From contig NZ_MUNO01000045.1 of assembly GCF_002001015.1 (NCBI RefSeq), positions 186,001-250,000 of the forward strand: a stretch of 64,000 bases of DNA, in the 5' to 3' direction. Position numbers and translations under genes: made by a program. This document shows, piece after piece, positions 46,544 to 56,452 of this stretch. The stretch's first letter is position 1. Each line of letters starts with the position of its first letter. The notes beneath the pieces were generated by a model that was not told the origin of the DNA, did not search any database, and was given only the letters and a program-made list of their open reading frames with translations. Origin of the DNA: Polaromonas sp. A23. GTDB lineage: Bacteria; Pseudomonadota; Gammaproteobacteria; Burkholderiales; Burkholderiaceae_C.

Positions 46544-47437
46544 ATGCCCAGAAGAAACGCCCCGGCCTTACAAGCGCGGGGTGCGCCGGCCCATTCGCGA
46601 GCCAGCGTCAGCGAGACAGAACTGAAGCTGCTGATGGAGGCAATTTACTTCAAGTACAGCTACGACTTCCGGGACTATTCCGGCGCATCACAAAAGCGCC
46701 GCCTTCTGCAGGCCATGGCCCATTTTGAATGCCCAACCATGGAGGCCATGCAGGCCCTGGTGCTGAAGGACGCCACGCTTTTCATGGAGTTGCTGCAGTA
46801 CCTGACAATTCCGGTCAGCGAAATGTTTCGGGACCCGGCTTTCTTTCTCACCTTGCGCCAGCAGGTGCTGCCAGTGCTGCAGACCTACCCTTCGCTCAAG
46901 ATCTGGATTGCCGGCTGCAGTACGGGCGAAGAGGTGTATTCGCTGGCCATCCTGCTGCGGGAAGAAGGCCTGCTCGAGCGCTCGCTGATCTACGCCACAG
47001 ACATCAACCCGCTGTCGCTGGACAAAGCCAGGCGGGGCATTTTTCCGCTGGGCAGCATCAAGAGCCACACAGCCAACTATCAGCAGGCCGGTGGAGAACG
47101 GGCTTTTTCCGACTACTACACCGCGGCCTACGACGCTGCCATTTTCGACCCCTCGCTGTGCGCGAACGTGATTTTTTCCGACCACAGCCTGGCGACGGAC
47201 AGCGTGTTTTCCGAAATGCAGCTCGTGCTTTGCCGCAACGTCCTGATTTACTTCAACAAGACGCTGCAGAACCGCGCCCTCGGCCTGTTTCACGAATCGC
47301 TGGGCCACCGCGGCTTCATGGCGCTGGGCAGCAAGGAAAGCATCGAATTTTCTGCGTTCAACATGCATTTCGAATCGCTGGACAAACCCGCCCGCATATT
47401 CCGCAAACTCACGGCGCCACCGGCCCAGGTTTCATGA
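46544..47437 (+). CDS. CheR-type protein-glutamate methyltransferase
   Basis: A 297-residue CheR-like protein: N-terminal helical domain (LLMEAIYFKYSYDFRDYSGA, KRRLLQAM), then the SAM domain (IWIAGCSTGEEVYSLAILLR, ATDINPLSLDKARRGIFPLG, LVLCRNVLIYFNK). Methylates glutamates of a receptor or kinase partner. The gene starts 2 bp after the MITE-like element, so the element may carry its translation signals. Its stop overlaps the cheB start (ATGA). Confidence 0.92.
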   Translation: MPRRNAPALQARGAPAHSRASVSETELKLLMEAIYFKYSYDFRDYSGASQKRRLLQAMAHFECPTMEAMQALVLKDATLFMELLQYLTIPVSEMFRDPAFFLTLRQQVLPVLQTYPSLKIWIAGCSTGEEVYSLAILLREEGLLERSLIYATDINPLSLDKARRGIFPLGSIKSHTANYQQAGGERAFSDYYTAAYDAAIFDPSLCANVIFSDHSLATDSVFSEMQLVLCRNVLIYFNKTLQNRALGLFHESLGHRGFMALGSKESIEFSAFNMHFESLDKPARIFRKLTAPPAQVS

Positions 47438-48030
47438 AATCGGCGGCACAAAAACAGGCCATAGAAGCGGTCGTCATCGGCGCATCCGCCGGGGGCGTGC
47501 ATGCCCTGCTGGTCGTGCTGGCAAATCTGCCGCCCAGCTTCCGGCTGCCCCTGCTAGTGGCGGTGCACCTGCCCGATGACCGCGAGAGCCAGCTGGCCGG
47601 GATCTTTCAGCATCGGCTGCCGATTGCAGTACGCGAAGCGGCCGACAAGGAAGGCATTGCGCCGGCGACCTTGTACTTTGCCTGCCCCGGCTACCACCTC
47701 TCGGTGGAAATGGACCGGACTTTTTCCCTGAGCTGCGAAGCACCCGTCAACTATTCACGTCCTTCGATCGACATCCTGATGGAATCGGCTGCTGAGGCCT
47801 ATGGCGCAACCTTGGCGGGCATTTTGTTGACGGGGGCGAACCGTGACGGAGCGGCAGGCATGGCACGGATTCATCAGCAGGGCGGAATCACCATCGTGCA
47901 GGACCCCGCCGAAGCCGAGGCCAGAATGATGCCTGATGCTGCCATTCGCAAATCTCCCCCCGATTTTGTTTTGCCGCTGGACGGCATTCGCAACCTGCTG
48001 CTCGAGCTGGGTCACACCCATGCCGGGTAA
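47434..48030 (+). CDS. CheB-type methylesterase (no receiver)
   Basis: A 198-residue stand-alone CheB catalytic domain. The triad is visible as Ser in GASAGGVHAL, His in AVHLPDD and Asp in LLTGANRDGAAGM. No receiver domain is attached, so it is not directly phosphorylated. Start overlaps the cheR stop by 4 bp. Confidence 0.92.
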   Translation: MKSAAQKQAIEAVVIGASAGGVHALLVVLANLPPSFRLPLLVAVHLPDDRESQLAGIFQHRLPIAVREAADKEGIAPATLYFACPGYHLSVEMDRTFSLSCEAPVNYSRPSIDILMESAAEAYGATLAGILLTGANRDGAAGMARIHQQGGITIVQDPAEAEARMMPDAAIRKSPPDFVLPLDGIRNLLLELGHTHAG

Positions 48031-48111
48031 GCACACTTTCACACCCTGTTTGTGCGACAGCGTACAGACAGCCACAGCGATTCACCCGCACCCTTTTGGC
48101 AGGAAACCTCT

Positions 48112-48198
48112 ATGCCCCCTTTCACCGCCATGTTTACAGCCATGTTCACTGCCACTTTCACAACCCTCTCTGCCGTCCTGAGCGCCCAGCTCCCATGA
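48112..48198 (+). CDS. Possible 28-residue leader peptide
   Basis: A small frame starting ATGCCCCCTTTC, with AGGA 8-9 nt upstream, encoding a Thr/Phe/Ala-rich peptide with MFTA repeats. Its stop overlaps the next ATG (ATGA), so it would couple translation to the kinase gene, whose own ribosome site is poor. Coding status unproven. Confidence 0.35.
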   Translation: MPPFTAMFTAMFTATFTTLSAVLSAQLP

Positions 48199-49505
48199 CC
48201 ATGGTCAACCTTGAACCAGGCGCACCTCACACACCGCCTGAGGTCAGCCGTTTCCCGGAGTGGCGGCCGCACCCATCCGCCGCCGGCGGAAGGCAGCGCC
48301 TGCCCGAAGAAGAAACCACACGGATTCTGATCGTCGATGACCTGCCCGAAAACCTGCTGGCACTGAACGCCCTGATTCGCCATACAGACAGGACTATTTT
48401 CCAGGCAACACACGGGGAAGAGGCGCTGGACCTGCTGCTGGAGCACGACTTTGCATTGGCCATTCTGGACGTGCAGATGCCCGGCATGAACGGGTTCGAA
48501 CTGGCTGAACTGATGCGCAGCACTGAAAAAACGCGCCAGGTACCGATTATTTTTGTCACCGCTGCCGGCAAGGAATCCAATTACGCCTTCAAGGGCTACG
48601 AGACCGGCGCGGTCGACTTCCTGTACAAGCCGCTGGACATGGAGGCCGTCAAGAGCAAGGTCAATGTTTTTGTGGATCTGCACCGCCAGCGCAGCGAGAG
48701 CCGCCGGCAGGTACAGGCACTGGAGGCAAGCCGGCAGGAGCAGGAAGTGTTGCTGCAGCAACTGCGCACCACGCAGGGCGAGTTACAGGCATCGATTCGC
48801 TCGCGCGATGATTTCATGTCCATGGTGGCGCATGAGCTGCGCACGCCGCTCAACACCCTTTTCCTCGAGGCGCAATTGCGCAAGATGCAGCTGGACCGCG
48901 GGCGTGCCGACATTTTCGACACCGCCTACCTGCAGGCCATGGTGGCGCGCGACAAGCGCCAGGTCGAGGCCATGATGCGCCTCATCGATGACATGATGGA
49001 CGCTTCGCGCATACGCAGTAACCAGCTCTCCATACGGCCCGGCCCGGTGGAACTCTCGTCTTTTCTGGCGCGTGTGGTGGACAACCTGTCCAACCAGGCC
49101 CTGGCCGCCGGCAGCGCCATCACGCTGGATGCCGGCAAGCCGGTCACCGCGCTGTGGGACGAGTTCCGCATCGAGCAGGTGGTGGTCAACCTGCTGACCA
49201 ATGCCCTGCGTTATGGCGCAGGCAAGCCGGTGCAAGTCAGCCTGAGCCTGTCGTCGCACGGCGCCTGCATTTCCGTGCGAGACCAGGGCCGGGGCATTTC
49301 CGAAGCGGACCAGCAGCGCATTTTTGAACAGTTCGAGCGCATTGCCAGTGACGACGGCACCGGCGGCCTGGGTCTGGGCCTGTACATCACGCGCCAATTG
49401 GTGGAGGCCCACGGCGGCACCATCGACGTAAAAAGCCGTCCGGGCGAGGGCTCCGTCTTCACGGTCACCCTGCCCCTGAACCCACCGGCAACGCCCGCCC
49501 CCTGA
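48195..49505 (+). CDS. Receiver-histidine kinase hybrid
   Basis: A 436-residue soluble protein. A receiver domain (about 33-160) with ILIVDDLPE and phosphoacceptor Asp in AILDVQMPGMNGFE is followed by a coiled coil, HisKA (MVAHELRTPLN) and HATPase (NLLTNALRYG, DQGRGISE, GLGLGLYITRQLVE). It lacks a membrane segment, so it probably receives phosphate from the large upstream kinase and relays it. The start is placed at 48195; ATG 48201 is an alternative. Confidence 0.9.
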   Translation: MTMVNLEPGAPHTPPEVSRFPEWRPHPSAAGGRQRLPEEETTRILIVDDLPENLLALNALIRHTDRTIFQATHGEEALDLLLEHDFALAILDVQMPGMNGFELAELMRSTEKTRQVPIIFVTAAGKESNYAFKGYETGAVDFLYKPLDMEAVKSKVNVFVDLHRQRSESRRQVQALEASRQEQEVLLQQLRTTQGELQASIRSRDDFMSMVAHELRTPLNTLFLEAQLRKMQLDRGRADIFDTAYLQAMVARDKRQVEAMMRLIDDMMDASRIRSNQLSIRPGPVELSSFLARVVDNLSNQALAAGSAITLDAGKPVTALWDEFRIEQVVVNLLTNALRYGAGKPVQVSLSLSSHGACISVRDQGRGISEADQQRIFEQFERIASDDGTGGLGLGLYITRQLVEAHGGTIDVKSRPGEGSVFTVTLPLNPPATPAP

Positions 49506-49613
49506 GTCGGGTCCGGACGGGCCCATCCGGCCCACAGGGCCTTCTGGAAGAGCCGCGCCCCGGAGCATGAGAAAATAGCGGGTTGATCCCCCAGACAAGA
49601 CAGGACCCCTCTC

Positions 49614-50718
49614 ATGGAAGCAGAACACATCAACACCATCGGCAACCAGCTGGCCGATCTGAGCAACCGCGTTAACGAACTTCGGGGGTATCTTTGACTA
49701 CCCTGCCAAAGAACGTAAATTAAGCGAAGTCAACGCCGCACTCGAAGACCCGAAAGTCTGGGACAACCCCAAACGCGCGCAGGAACTCGGCAAGGAAAAG
49801 AAATCCCTGGAAGACGTCGTCCATGTGATTGACCGCCTGTCCCAGGAACTGGCCGACAACGTCGAGCTGTTCGAAATGTCGAAAGCCGAAGGCGACGAAG
49901 CCGGCATGCAGTCCATCGAGGCCGAGGCCGCCGTGGTTGCGGGCGAGGTCGAAAAAATGGAATTCCGCCGGATGTTCAACAACCCGGCCGATCCGCTGAA
50001 CGCCTTTCTGGACATCCAGGCCGGAGCCGGCGGCACCGAAGCCTGCGACTGGGCCAGCATGCTGCTGCGCCAGTACCTCAAATACGCCGAGCGCAAGGGC
50101 TTCAAGACGCAGATCGAAGACGAAACCGCGGGCGACACCGCAGGCATCAAGGGCGCGACCATCAAGATCGAGGGCGAATACGCTTTTGGCCTGCTGCGCA
50201 CTGAAACCGGCGTGCACCGACTGGTGCGCAAGTCGCCTTTTGATTCGTCCGGCGGGCGCCACACCTCGTTCGCCTCGGTGTTTGTGTACCCCGAGATCGA
50301 CGACTCGATCGAGATCGACATCAACCCTTCCGACGTGCGCACCGACACCTTCCGCGCCAGCGGCGCCGGCGGCCAGCACATCAACAAGACCGACTCGGCC
50401 GTGCGCCTGACGCACATCCCGACCGGCATTGTGGTGCAGTGCCAGGACGGCCGCAGCCAGCACAGCAACCGCGACGTGGCGTGGAAACGCCTGCGGTCAC
50501 GGCTGTACGACTTCGAGCTGAGGAAGCAACAGGAAGCCCAGCAGAAGCTGGAAGACACCAAGACCGACGTCGGCTGGGGCCACCAGATCCGCAGCTACGT
50601 GCTCGACCAAAGCCGTATCAAGGACCTGCGCACCAACTACGAAACCTCGGCCACCCAGAAGGTGCTCGACGGCGACCTTGACCCGTTTATCGAAGCTTCA
50701 TTGAAACAAGGCGTGTAA
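49614..50718 (+). CDS. prfB: Peptide chain release factor 2, with programmed +1 frameshift
   Basis: RF2 of 367 residues, which ends translation at UGA and UAA. The ATG at 49614 opens a 27-codon frame ending at TGA (49695-49697) in the sequence CGGGGGTATCTTTGAC; the protein continues in the +1 frame from GAC at 49696. This is the classic autoregulatory slip site with an internal Shine-Dalgarno-like GGGGG. GGQ ([15 protein letters not shown]) and the specificity motif region [14 protein letters not shown] are intact. Confidence 0.97.
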
Positions 50719-50738
50719 GCGCAACAACCGGGCACTGT

Positions 50739-51302
50739 ATGAACTGGACTCTGAATTTGACCTGCGCAGTGGCGTGTTCCCTCTTGCTGGGATGCGGGCT
50801 TCCTCCACAACAAACCTCGTCTTCGGCAAATGCTGCTGCAGCGACCATTGAAAACATCGATCAGGCCTGGAAGGCTGCGGAAGTTCAAAACGCCGATCCG
50901 AAAGCTCAAGCCTATGCCAGGCAATGGGCATTTGGGAGTTCCAACATATGGAACGACAACGGCGTGCGGAAAGTAGTCGTCATGCCCCATGAAAGAGCCA
51001 TTCTGGAGTGCGTCACCGCCGTGTTCCCGACGCCGACATCAGCCAAACTGGTGTTTGCACTCGACGAGAAGGGACAAGTGACACGGGCGTTCTCCGATCA
51101 AACTGGATATTCGGCGGAATGCATTCAGAGCAAGCTGGTCGGGCACCGCATCCCTCCTCCTCCAACCGCTCCTTTTTACCTTTGCACGCAGTACCAGAAA
51201 CGGGGAGAGTCAGGCAGCACGACAACGAGCTGCGGCCCGCGTCCAAGCCCGGTTGCCTGTGAAAGCAAGGGCACAACCACAACCTGTACGACGCGGCGCT
51301 GA
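50739..51302 (+). CDS. Hypothetical lipoprotein
   Basis: A 187-residue exported lipoprotein. Signal MNWTLNLTCAVACSLLLGCG with lipobox LLGC; the mature part has FALDEKGQVTRAFSDQTGYS and several cysteines (CVTA, AECIQSK, LCTQY, TSCGPR, ACESK, TCTTRR), perhaps disulfide-bonded. Thr/Ser-rich C-terminus. I do not recognise the family. Confidence 0.6.
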   Translation: MNWTLNLTCAVACSLLLGCGLPPQQTSSSANAAAATIENIDQAWKAAEVQNADPKAQAYARQWAFGSSNIWNDNGVRKVVVMPHERAILECVTAVFPTPTSAKLVFALDEKGQVTRAFSDQTGYSAECIQSKLVGHRIPPPPTAPFYLCTQYQKRGESGSTTTSCGPRPSPVACESKGTTTTCTTRR

Positions 51303-51350
51303 TGCTTCCCAACCTGCTACGGCCCAGACCAATCACCCGAAAGTAAACCA

Positions 51351-54047
51351 ATGTTGTCCAGAGAAGGTAATTCACCCACCATCCACCGTGCAGATTACGT
51401 TGCACCCGCTTACTGGATCGACACCGTCGAACTGTGTTTTGACCTGGACCCGGCCAAAACGCGCGTGCTCAACAAAATGACGCTGCGCCGCAATGCAGAC
51501 GTACCGCCCCAGCCCCTCAAGCTTCATGGCGAAGAATTGAACCTGGCACGCGTGCTGGTCAACGGCCAGGGCACCTCCTTCAAGATGGAAGGCGAGCTGC
51601 TGGTGCTGGAAAACCTGCCCGAAGGCACCGAGTCTTTTGACCTGGAAATTTTCACCACCTGTTTCCCGGTGAAAAACACCAAGCTGATGGGCCTGTACGT
51701 CAGCAACGACTCTTTCTTCACCCAGTGCGAGGCCGAAGGCTTCAGGCGCATCACCTATTTTCTGGACCGCCCCGATGTGATGGCCAGCTATACGGTGACC
51801 CTGCGCGCCGACAAAGCCAAATACCCAGTGCTGCTATCCAACGGCAACCTGGTCGAGCAAGGTGAACTGGCTGAAGGCCGCCACTTTGCCAAATGGGTGG
51901 ATCCGCACAAGAAGCCTGCCTACCTGTTTGCACTGGTGGCCGGCCAGCTGGTGGCGCGCGAGCAGCGCATCACCTCGCGCGCCGGCAAAAACCATTTGCT
52001 GCAGGTTTATGTGCGCCCGGGCGACCTGGACAAGACCGAACACGCGATGAACTCGCTGATGCATTCGGTCGCCTGGGACGAAGCCCGCTTCGGCCTGAGC
52101 CTGGACCTGGAACGCTTCATGATTGTTGCCACGAGCGACTTCAACATGGGCGCCATGGAAAACAAGGGCCTGAACATTTTCAACACCAAGTACGTGCTGG
52201 CGAATCAGGCCACGGCCACGGACACCGACTACTCGAACATCGAAAGCGTGGTCGGCCACGAGTACTTCCACAACTGGACCGGCAACCGCATCACCTGCCG
52301 CGACTGGTTTCAGCTCAGCCTCAAGGAAGGCCTGACTGTTTTCCGCGATCAAGAGTTTTCACAAGACCTGTGCGGCGAGGCCTCGGCCCGCGCCGTCAAG
52401 CGCATTGAAGACGTGCGTGTGCTGCGCACCGCGCAATTCCCCGAAGACGCCGGCCCCATGGCACACCCGGTGCGCCCCGACAGCTACATTGAAATCAGCA
52501 ACTTCTACACCGTCACCATCTACGAAAAAGGTGCGGAAGTGGTGCGCATGATGCAGACGCTTGTTGGCCGTGATGGGTTTGCCAAAGGCATGAAGCTCTA
52601 CTTCGAGCGGCACGACGGCCAGGCCGTCACCTGCGACGACTTCGCGCAGGCGATTGCCGATGCCAACCCGGCCTCTGACCTGGCGCGCCTGCTGCCGCAG
52701 TTCAAGCGCTGGTACAGCCAGGCCGGCACGCCGCGCGTGCACGCCGAAGGCGTGTACGACGCCGTTGCGCGCAGCTACACCCTCACGCTCACGCAAAGCT
52801 GCCCGCCCACGACTGGCCAGCCGACCAAGGAACCGTTTGTCATACCGGTGGGCCTGGGCCTTCTAGGCACCAGCGGCAAAGACCTGCCACTGCAGCTGGA
52901 AGGTGAAGCCGCTCCCATGGCCACGCCGCGCACCTTTGTGCTGACGCAAGCCAGCGAAACCCTGCGCTTCGTCAATGTCGATGTGGAACCCGTGCCTTCC
53001 ATCCTGCGCGGCTTCACCGCGCCGGTGGTGCTGGAGTTTGACTACAGCGACGCCCAGTTGCTGCATCTGCTGGCAAACGACAGCGACCCCTTCAACCGCT
53101 GGGAAGCGGGGCAACGCCTGGCGGTGCGAAGCGCTATTAAATCAATAGCTGGTGACGCAGGCGCCACAAGGGCAAACCCGCTAAATGATGCCTATATCTG
53201 GGCGATGCGCAACGTTTTGCACCACCCGGGGCTGGACGCCGCCTTCAAGGAGCTGGTACTGACCTTGCCTTCGGAAACCTACATTGCCGAGCAACTGGCC
53301 GTGGTCGACCCGCAGCAAATTCATGCGGTGCGCGAAGCCATGCGCCTTCAGCTGGCCACCGCGCTGCAGGCCGACTGGGAAGCCGCCTACGACACCAACC
53401 ACGACACCGGCGCCTACACACCCGACCCGTTGTCTTCAGGCCGCCGCGCCCTGGCCGGCATGGCGCTGACCCAGCTGTGTATCGCTGCAGTCGCGAGCGG
53501 CGATGCAGTCTGGCCCGGCAAAACCCTGCAGCGCTTCAAAGATGCCGGCAACATGACCGACCGCTTCAACGCGCTGGCGGCCCTGGTGTCCAGTGGCCAC
53601 CCACTGGCCACCAAAGCCTTGCAGCGCTTTCACGCCATGTTCAAGGACGAGGCGCTGGTAATCGACAAATGGTTCAGCCTGCAGGCCAGCGCGCCGGACC
53701 GCGGCGGCAACATCCTGCCGGCCGTCAAGCAACTCATGAAACACCACGACTTCAGCCTGCGCAACCCCAACCGCGCGCGCAGTGTCGTCAGCACCTACTG
53801 CCAGGGCAACCCGGCAGGCTTTCATCGTGCAGACGCGGCCGGCTACGTCTTCTGGAGCGAACGCGTGATCGAGCTCGACGCCATGAACCCTCAAGTGGCG
53901 GCGCGCCTGGCACGCGCGTTGGACCGCTGGAGCAAGCTGGCCGAGCCTTACCGCAGCGCAGCTCGCGAAGCGATAGCCCGCGTGGCCGCTCGCACTGATC
54001 TCAGCAAGGACACCCACGAAGTCGTCACGCGCGCTTTAGCCGACTAA
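51351..54047 (+). CDS. pepN: Aminopeptidase N
   Basis: An 898-residue M1 zinc aminopeptidase. GAMEN is at NMGAMENKG, the zinc site is HEYFHNWTGNRIT with Glu in the following ECF/E helix (LKEGLTVFRDQEF), and the E. coli-type C-terminal domain is complete. A stretch near residues 594-612 (SAIKSIAGDAGATRAN) is encoded by a copy of the short interspersed repeat and is absent from the family pattern I know. Confidence 0.96.
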   Translation: MLSREGNSPTIHRADYVAPAYWIDTVELCFDLDPAKTRVLNKMTLRRNADVPPQPLKLHGEELNLARVLVNGQGTSFKMEGELLVLENLPEGTESFDLEIFTTCFPVKNTKLMGLYVSNDSFFTQCEAEGFRRITYFLDRPDVMASYTVTLRADKAKYPVLLSNGNLVEQGELAEGRHFAKWVDPHKKPAYLFALVAGQLVAREQRITSRAGKNHLLQVYVRPGDLDKTEHAMNSLMHSVAWDEARFGLSLDLERFMIVATSDFNMGAMENKGLNIFNTKYVLANQATATDTDYSNIESVVGHEYFHNWTGNRITCRDWFQLSLKEGLTVFRDQEFSQDLCGEASARAVKRIEDVRVLRTAQFPEDAGPMAHPVRPDSYIEISNFYTVTIYEKGAEVVRMMQTLVGRDGFAKGMKLYFERHDGQAVTCDDFAQAIADANPASDLARLLPQFKRWYSQAGTPRVHAEGVYDAVARSYTLTLTQSCPPTTGQPTKEPFVIPVGLGLLGTSGKDLPLQLEGEAAPMATPRTFVLTQASETLRFVNVDVEPVPSILRGFTAPVVLEFDYSDAQLLHLLANDSDPFNRWEAGQRLAVRSAIKSIAGDAGATRANPLNDAYIWAMRNVLHHPGLDAAFKELVLTLPSETYIAEQLAVVDPQQIHAVREAMRLQLATALQADWEAAYDTNHDTGAYTPDPLSSGRRALAGMALTQLCIAAVASGDAVWPGKTLQRFKDAGNMTDRFNALAALVSSGHPLATKALQRFHAMFKDEALVIDKWFSLQASAPDRGGNILPAVKQLMKHHDFSLRNPNRARSVVSTYCQGNPAGFHRADAAGYVFWSERVIELDAMNPQVAARLARALDRWSKLAEPYRSAAREAIARVAARTDLSKDTHEVVTRALAD
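53132..53177 (+). repeat. Short interspersed repeat (family B) inside pepN
   Basis: GCTATTAAATCAATAGCTGG, then CGCAGGCGCCACAAGGGC. In frame; adds about 16 residues to PepN. Confidence 0.65.
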
Positions 54048-54059
54048 CAAGGAACCCTC

Positions 54060-55079
54060 ATGTCCCAAAAAATCTCCCTCACCCGTTACCTCGTTGAACA
54101 ACAACGCATCGACGGCCACATCCCCGCGCAGTTGCGTCTGTTGCTTGAAGTGGTGGCCCGTGCCTGCAAAAGCATCAGCCAGGCCGTCAACAAAGGCGCG
54201 CTGGGCAGCGTGATGGGCAGCGCCGAGAGCGAGAACGTTCAAGGCGAGATCCAGAAAAAACTCGACATCATCGCCAATGAAGTGCTGATCGAAGCCAATG
54301 AATGGGGCGGCCACCTGGCCGGCATGGCGTCTGAAGAAATGGACAGCATTTATGTGGTGCCCAACCGCTACCCGCAGGGCGAATACCTGCTGCTGTTTGA
54401 CCCCCTCGACGGCTCCAGCAACATCGACATCAACGTCAGCATCGGCACCATCTTCAGCGTGTTGAAGATGCCCGACGACGACCGCGGTGTCGACGAAGCC
54501 GACTTCCTGCAAGCCGGCAACAAACAAGTCGCCGCTGGCTACTGCATCTACGGCCCTCAAACCACGCTGGTGCTGACGGTGGGCGATGGCGTCGCCATGT
54601 TCACGCTGGACCGCGAACAGGGCTCGTTTGTGCTGATTGAAGAAAACGTGCAAATCCCCGATGACACGCAAGAGTTCGCCATCAACATGAGCAACATGCG
54701 GCACTGGGACGAACCCGTCAAACGCTACGTTGACGAGCTGCTGGCAGGCAAAGATGGCCCGCGCGGCAAAAACTTCAACATGCGCTGGATTGCCGCCATG
54801 GTGGCCGACGTGCACCGCATCTTGTGCCGCGGCGGCATCTTTATGTACCCCTGGGACAAACGCGAGCCCGAAAAAGCCGGCAAGCTGCGCCTGATGTACG
54901 AAGCCAACCCCATGAGCTGGCTCATCGAGCAAGCCGGCGGCATGGCCACCAACGGCCACCAGCGCATTCTGGACATTCAGCCCACCAAGCTGCACGAGCG
55001 CGTGAGTGTGATTCTGGGCTCGAAAAACGAGGTGGAACGTGTCACCGCGTACCACGCCGAGAAAACTGCCAAGCTATAA
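54060..55079 (+). CDS. fbp: Fructose-1,6-bisphosphatase class I
   Basis: A 339-residue gluconeogenic enzyme. [20 protein letters not shown] carries the metal site, and [20 protein letters not shown] and [16 protein letters not shown] the substrate site. It starts 12 bp after pepN. A Comamonadaceae-type heterotroph would use it for gluconeogenesis, or for the Calvin cycle if present. Confidence 0.97.
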   Translation: MSQKISLTRYLVEQQRIDGHIPAQLRLLLEVVARACKSISQAVNKGALGSVMGSAESENVQGEIQKKLDIIANEVLIEANEWGGHLAGMASEEMDSIYVVPNRYPQGEYLLLFDPLDGSSNIDINVSIGTIFSVLKMPDDDRGVDEADFLQAGNKQVAAGYCIYGPQTTLVLTVGDGVAMFTLDREQGSFVLIEENVQIPDDTQEFAINMSNMRHWDEPVKRYVDELLAGKDGPRGKNFNMRWIAAMVADVHRILCRGGIFMYPWDKREPEKAGKLRLMYEANPMSWLIEQAGGMATNGHQRILDIQPTKLHERVSVILGSKNEVERVTAYHAEKTAKL

Positions 55080-55102
55080 TTGCAAGCTGTATTTCAGAAT
55101 AA

Positions 55103-55178
55103 GCCGGTGTAGCTCAGTCGGTAGAGCAGCTCATTCGTAATGAGAAGGTCGGGTGTTCGATTCATCTCTCCGGCACCA
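55103..55178 (+). tRNA. tRNA-Thr (CGU)
   Basis: 76 nt with encoded CCA. Acceptor GCCGGTG pairs with CTCCGGC-type 3' strand allowing one mismatch, the anticodon loop TTCGTAA carries CGT, and GGTGTTCGATTC is the T-arm. Confidence 0.96.
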
Positions 55179-55183
55179 AATGA

Positions 55184-55217
55184 AAGCCTCTGTTTCTCGC
55201 GAAACAGAGGCTTTTTC
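55184..55217 (+). terminator. Terminator after tRNA-Thr
   Basis: AAGCCTCTGTTTC-TCGC-GAAACAGAGGCTTTTT, a 13-bp stem with T-run. Confidence 0.95.
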
Positions 55218-55347
55218 ATGTACTCAACGCGTAACCCGATTTCACTGGGCGACAAATCGGTTACCTGGCTAGGAACCTGGGCGGCCTGGCGGTGTGCAGC
55301 TGATGACGATTTCAGGCCAGGCACAGATGCATCTTTACCGGGACTGA

Positions 55348-55566
55348 GGTGGCAACAAACGGGACAAGCATCTCAGCGGTATCCATGTTTTTGGCCAAAA
55401 CCCGCAGCTGCGGGATGTGTTGACGGACCCGGATTGCTACGTCGACGTGCAGCACTCGCATGATTACATGCTAGCGACCTGGCAGACCTACTTCGACGTG
55501 CTGGCCATCATCCCGGCCCTCGGCATGGGGCAGGACGTCGTGGCTCTCAGGGCGAGACCGGGCTGA
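55348..55566 (+). pseudogene. C-terminal remnant of a SAM-dependent methyltransferase
   Basis: An open stretch after an in-frame stop (55345) and without a start reads IHVFGQNPQLRDVLTDPDCY, then HDYMLATWQTYFDVL and GMGQDVVALRAR to a stop at 55564-55566. This resembles the end of methyltransferases of the sort found next door. The N-terminal two thirds are missing, so it is probably a relic left by rearrangement at the tRNA-Thr side of the glycan cluster. Confidence 0.5.
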
Positions 55567-56383
55567 GGCGCTGCATCCAGAAGCTTCCGCCCCCACCGAG
55601 CGCGGGGCAACGCGGGAACACGGAACTGACGGCCTCCCCATGGCGGGTGGACATGTAATGCGCCATCCACACCACACGCCACTGGCTGTTGAACATCAAA
55701 AAAGCGTGCAGCAGGTATTGCTCGCTCCAGCTTCGCTCCTCGGTCAGCACCCAGGGCTTGGGGTACTCGTCGGGCAGGAAGATATCGTGCAGGTGCACAT
55801 ACACACCCGGTTTCAAGCGGGGCAGCACCTCGAAGAACAATAAATTGACATCGCTGCCCGTCTTGCAGACATGCGATGAGTCGATGAACAGCACATCCCC
55901 ACTTTCCAGCCGGTCGAAAAGCGCCAGGTCCACATCCTGAAGGCGGGAGGTCACCAGGCGGGTGATGCCCTCAACCCCCGCAACGAGAAAATCGCGCGGA
56001 TAAGGCTCGATGCAGGTGATGTCGATGCCGCCGCCGAACGCGCGGCGATTCGCATCAGCCATGACCAGTGAGGAGAAGCCCGAGCCGACCTCGATCACGC
56101 GCTTTGGTTTGAGCAGGCACAGGGCGCCGAACAAAAACTCGGCGTCCAGAACGGGGAACATGCCGTTCATGTAGTAGTAGCGGTCAGGCTCCGGCGGCGC
56201 ATCGACCGGGTAGTCAATCGCGGCCAGATGCGGCCGGAGGCTTTGCAGCAGTTCCAGTTGCCGCGGTATCTGCATGTCGACACCCGCCAGGCCCGGTCGC
56301 GGCGCCCATATCTGCTTTTCCCGCCGCAGAAGGTCGTCGGGGTCTGGAATCGACGAATAGTAGTGTCCGGGAGGGAAACCCAT
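55547..56383 (-). CDS. Class I SAM-dependent methyltransferase (type 24-like)
   Basis: A 278-residue methyltransferase. The SAM loop is VIEVGSGFSSLVM, followed by ITCIEPYP, and VLFIDSSHVCKTGSDVNLLF and HLHDIFLPDEYPKPWV further on, as in the Methyltransf_24 group of glycan clusters. The frame runs to 56899, but the ATG at 56383 (MGFPPGHY) has AGGAG 5 nt upstream. Target unknown. Confidence 0.85.
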   Translation of the reverse strand: MGFPPGHYYSSIPDPDDLLRREKQIWAPRPGLAGVDMQIPRQLELLQSLRPHLAAIDYPVDAPPEPDRYYYMNGMFPVLDAEFLFGALCLLKPKRVIEVGSGFSSLVMADANRRAFGGGIDITCIEPYPRDFLVAGVEGITRLVTSRLQDVDLALFDRLESGDVLFIDSSHVCKTGSDVNLLFFEVLPRLKPGVYVHLHDIFLPDEYPKPWVLTEERSWSEQYLLHAFLMFNSQWRVVWMAHYMSTRHGEAVSSVFPRCPALGGGGSFWMQRLSPVSP

Positions 56384-56452
56384 GCATGCTCCTGTTGAGA
56401 TTGCATTGTAAGATTTCGAACTACCCAGATCCACGGCCCCAACCCGAAACTC

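Noticed and set aside
49825..50718. prfB annotated from an internal start at 49825
   Set aside because: The programmed frameshift and upstream 27-codon frame give the normal full-length RF2.
55140..55463. 107-codon frame starting in tRNA-Thr
   Set aside because: It reads through the tRNA and its terminator; coding is not plausible.
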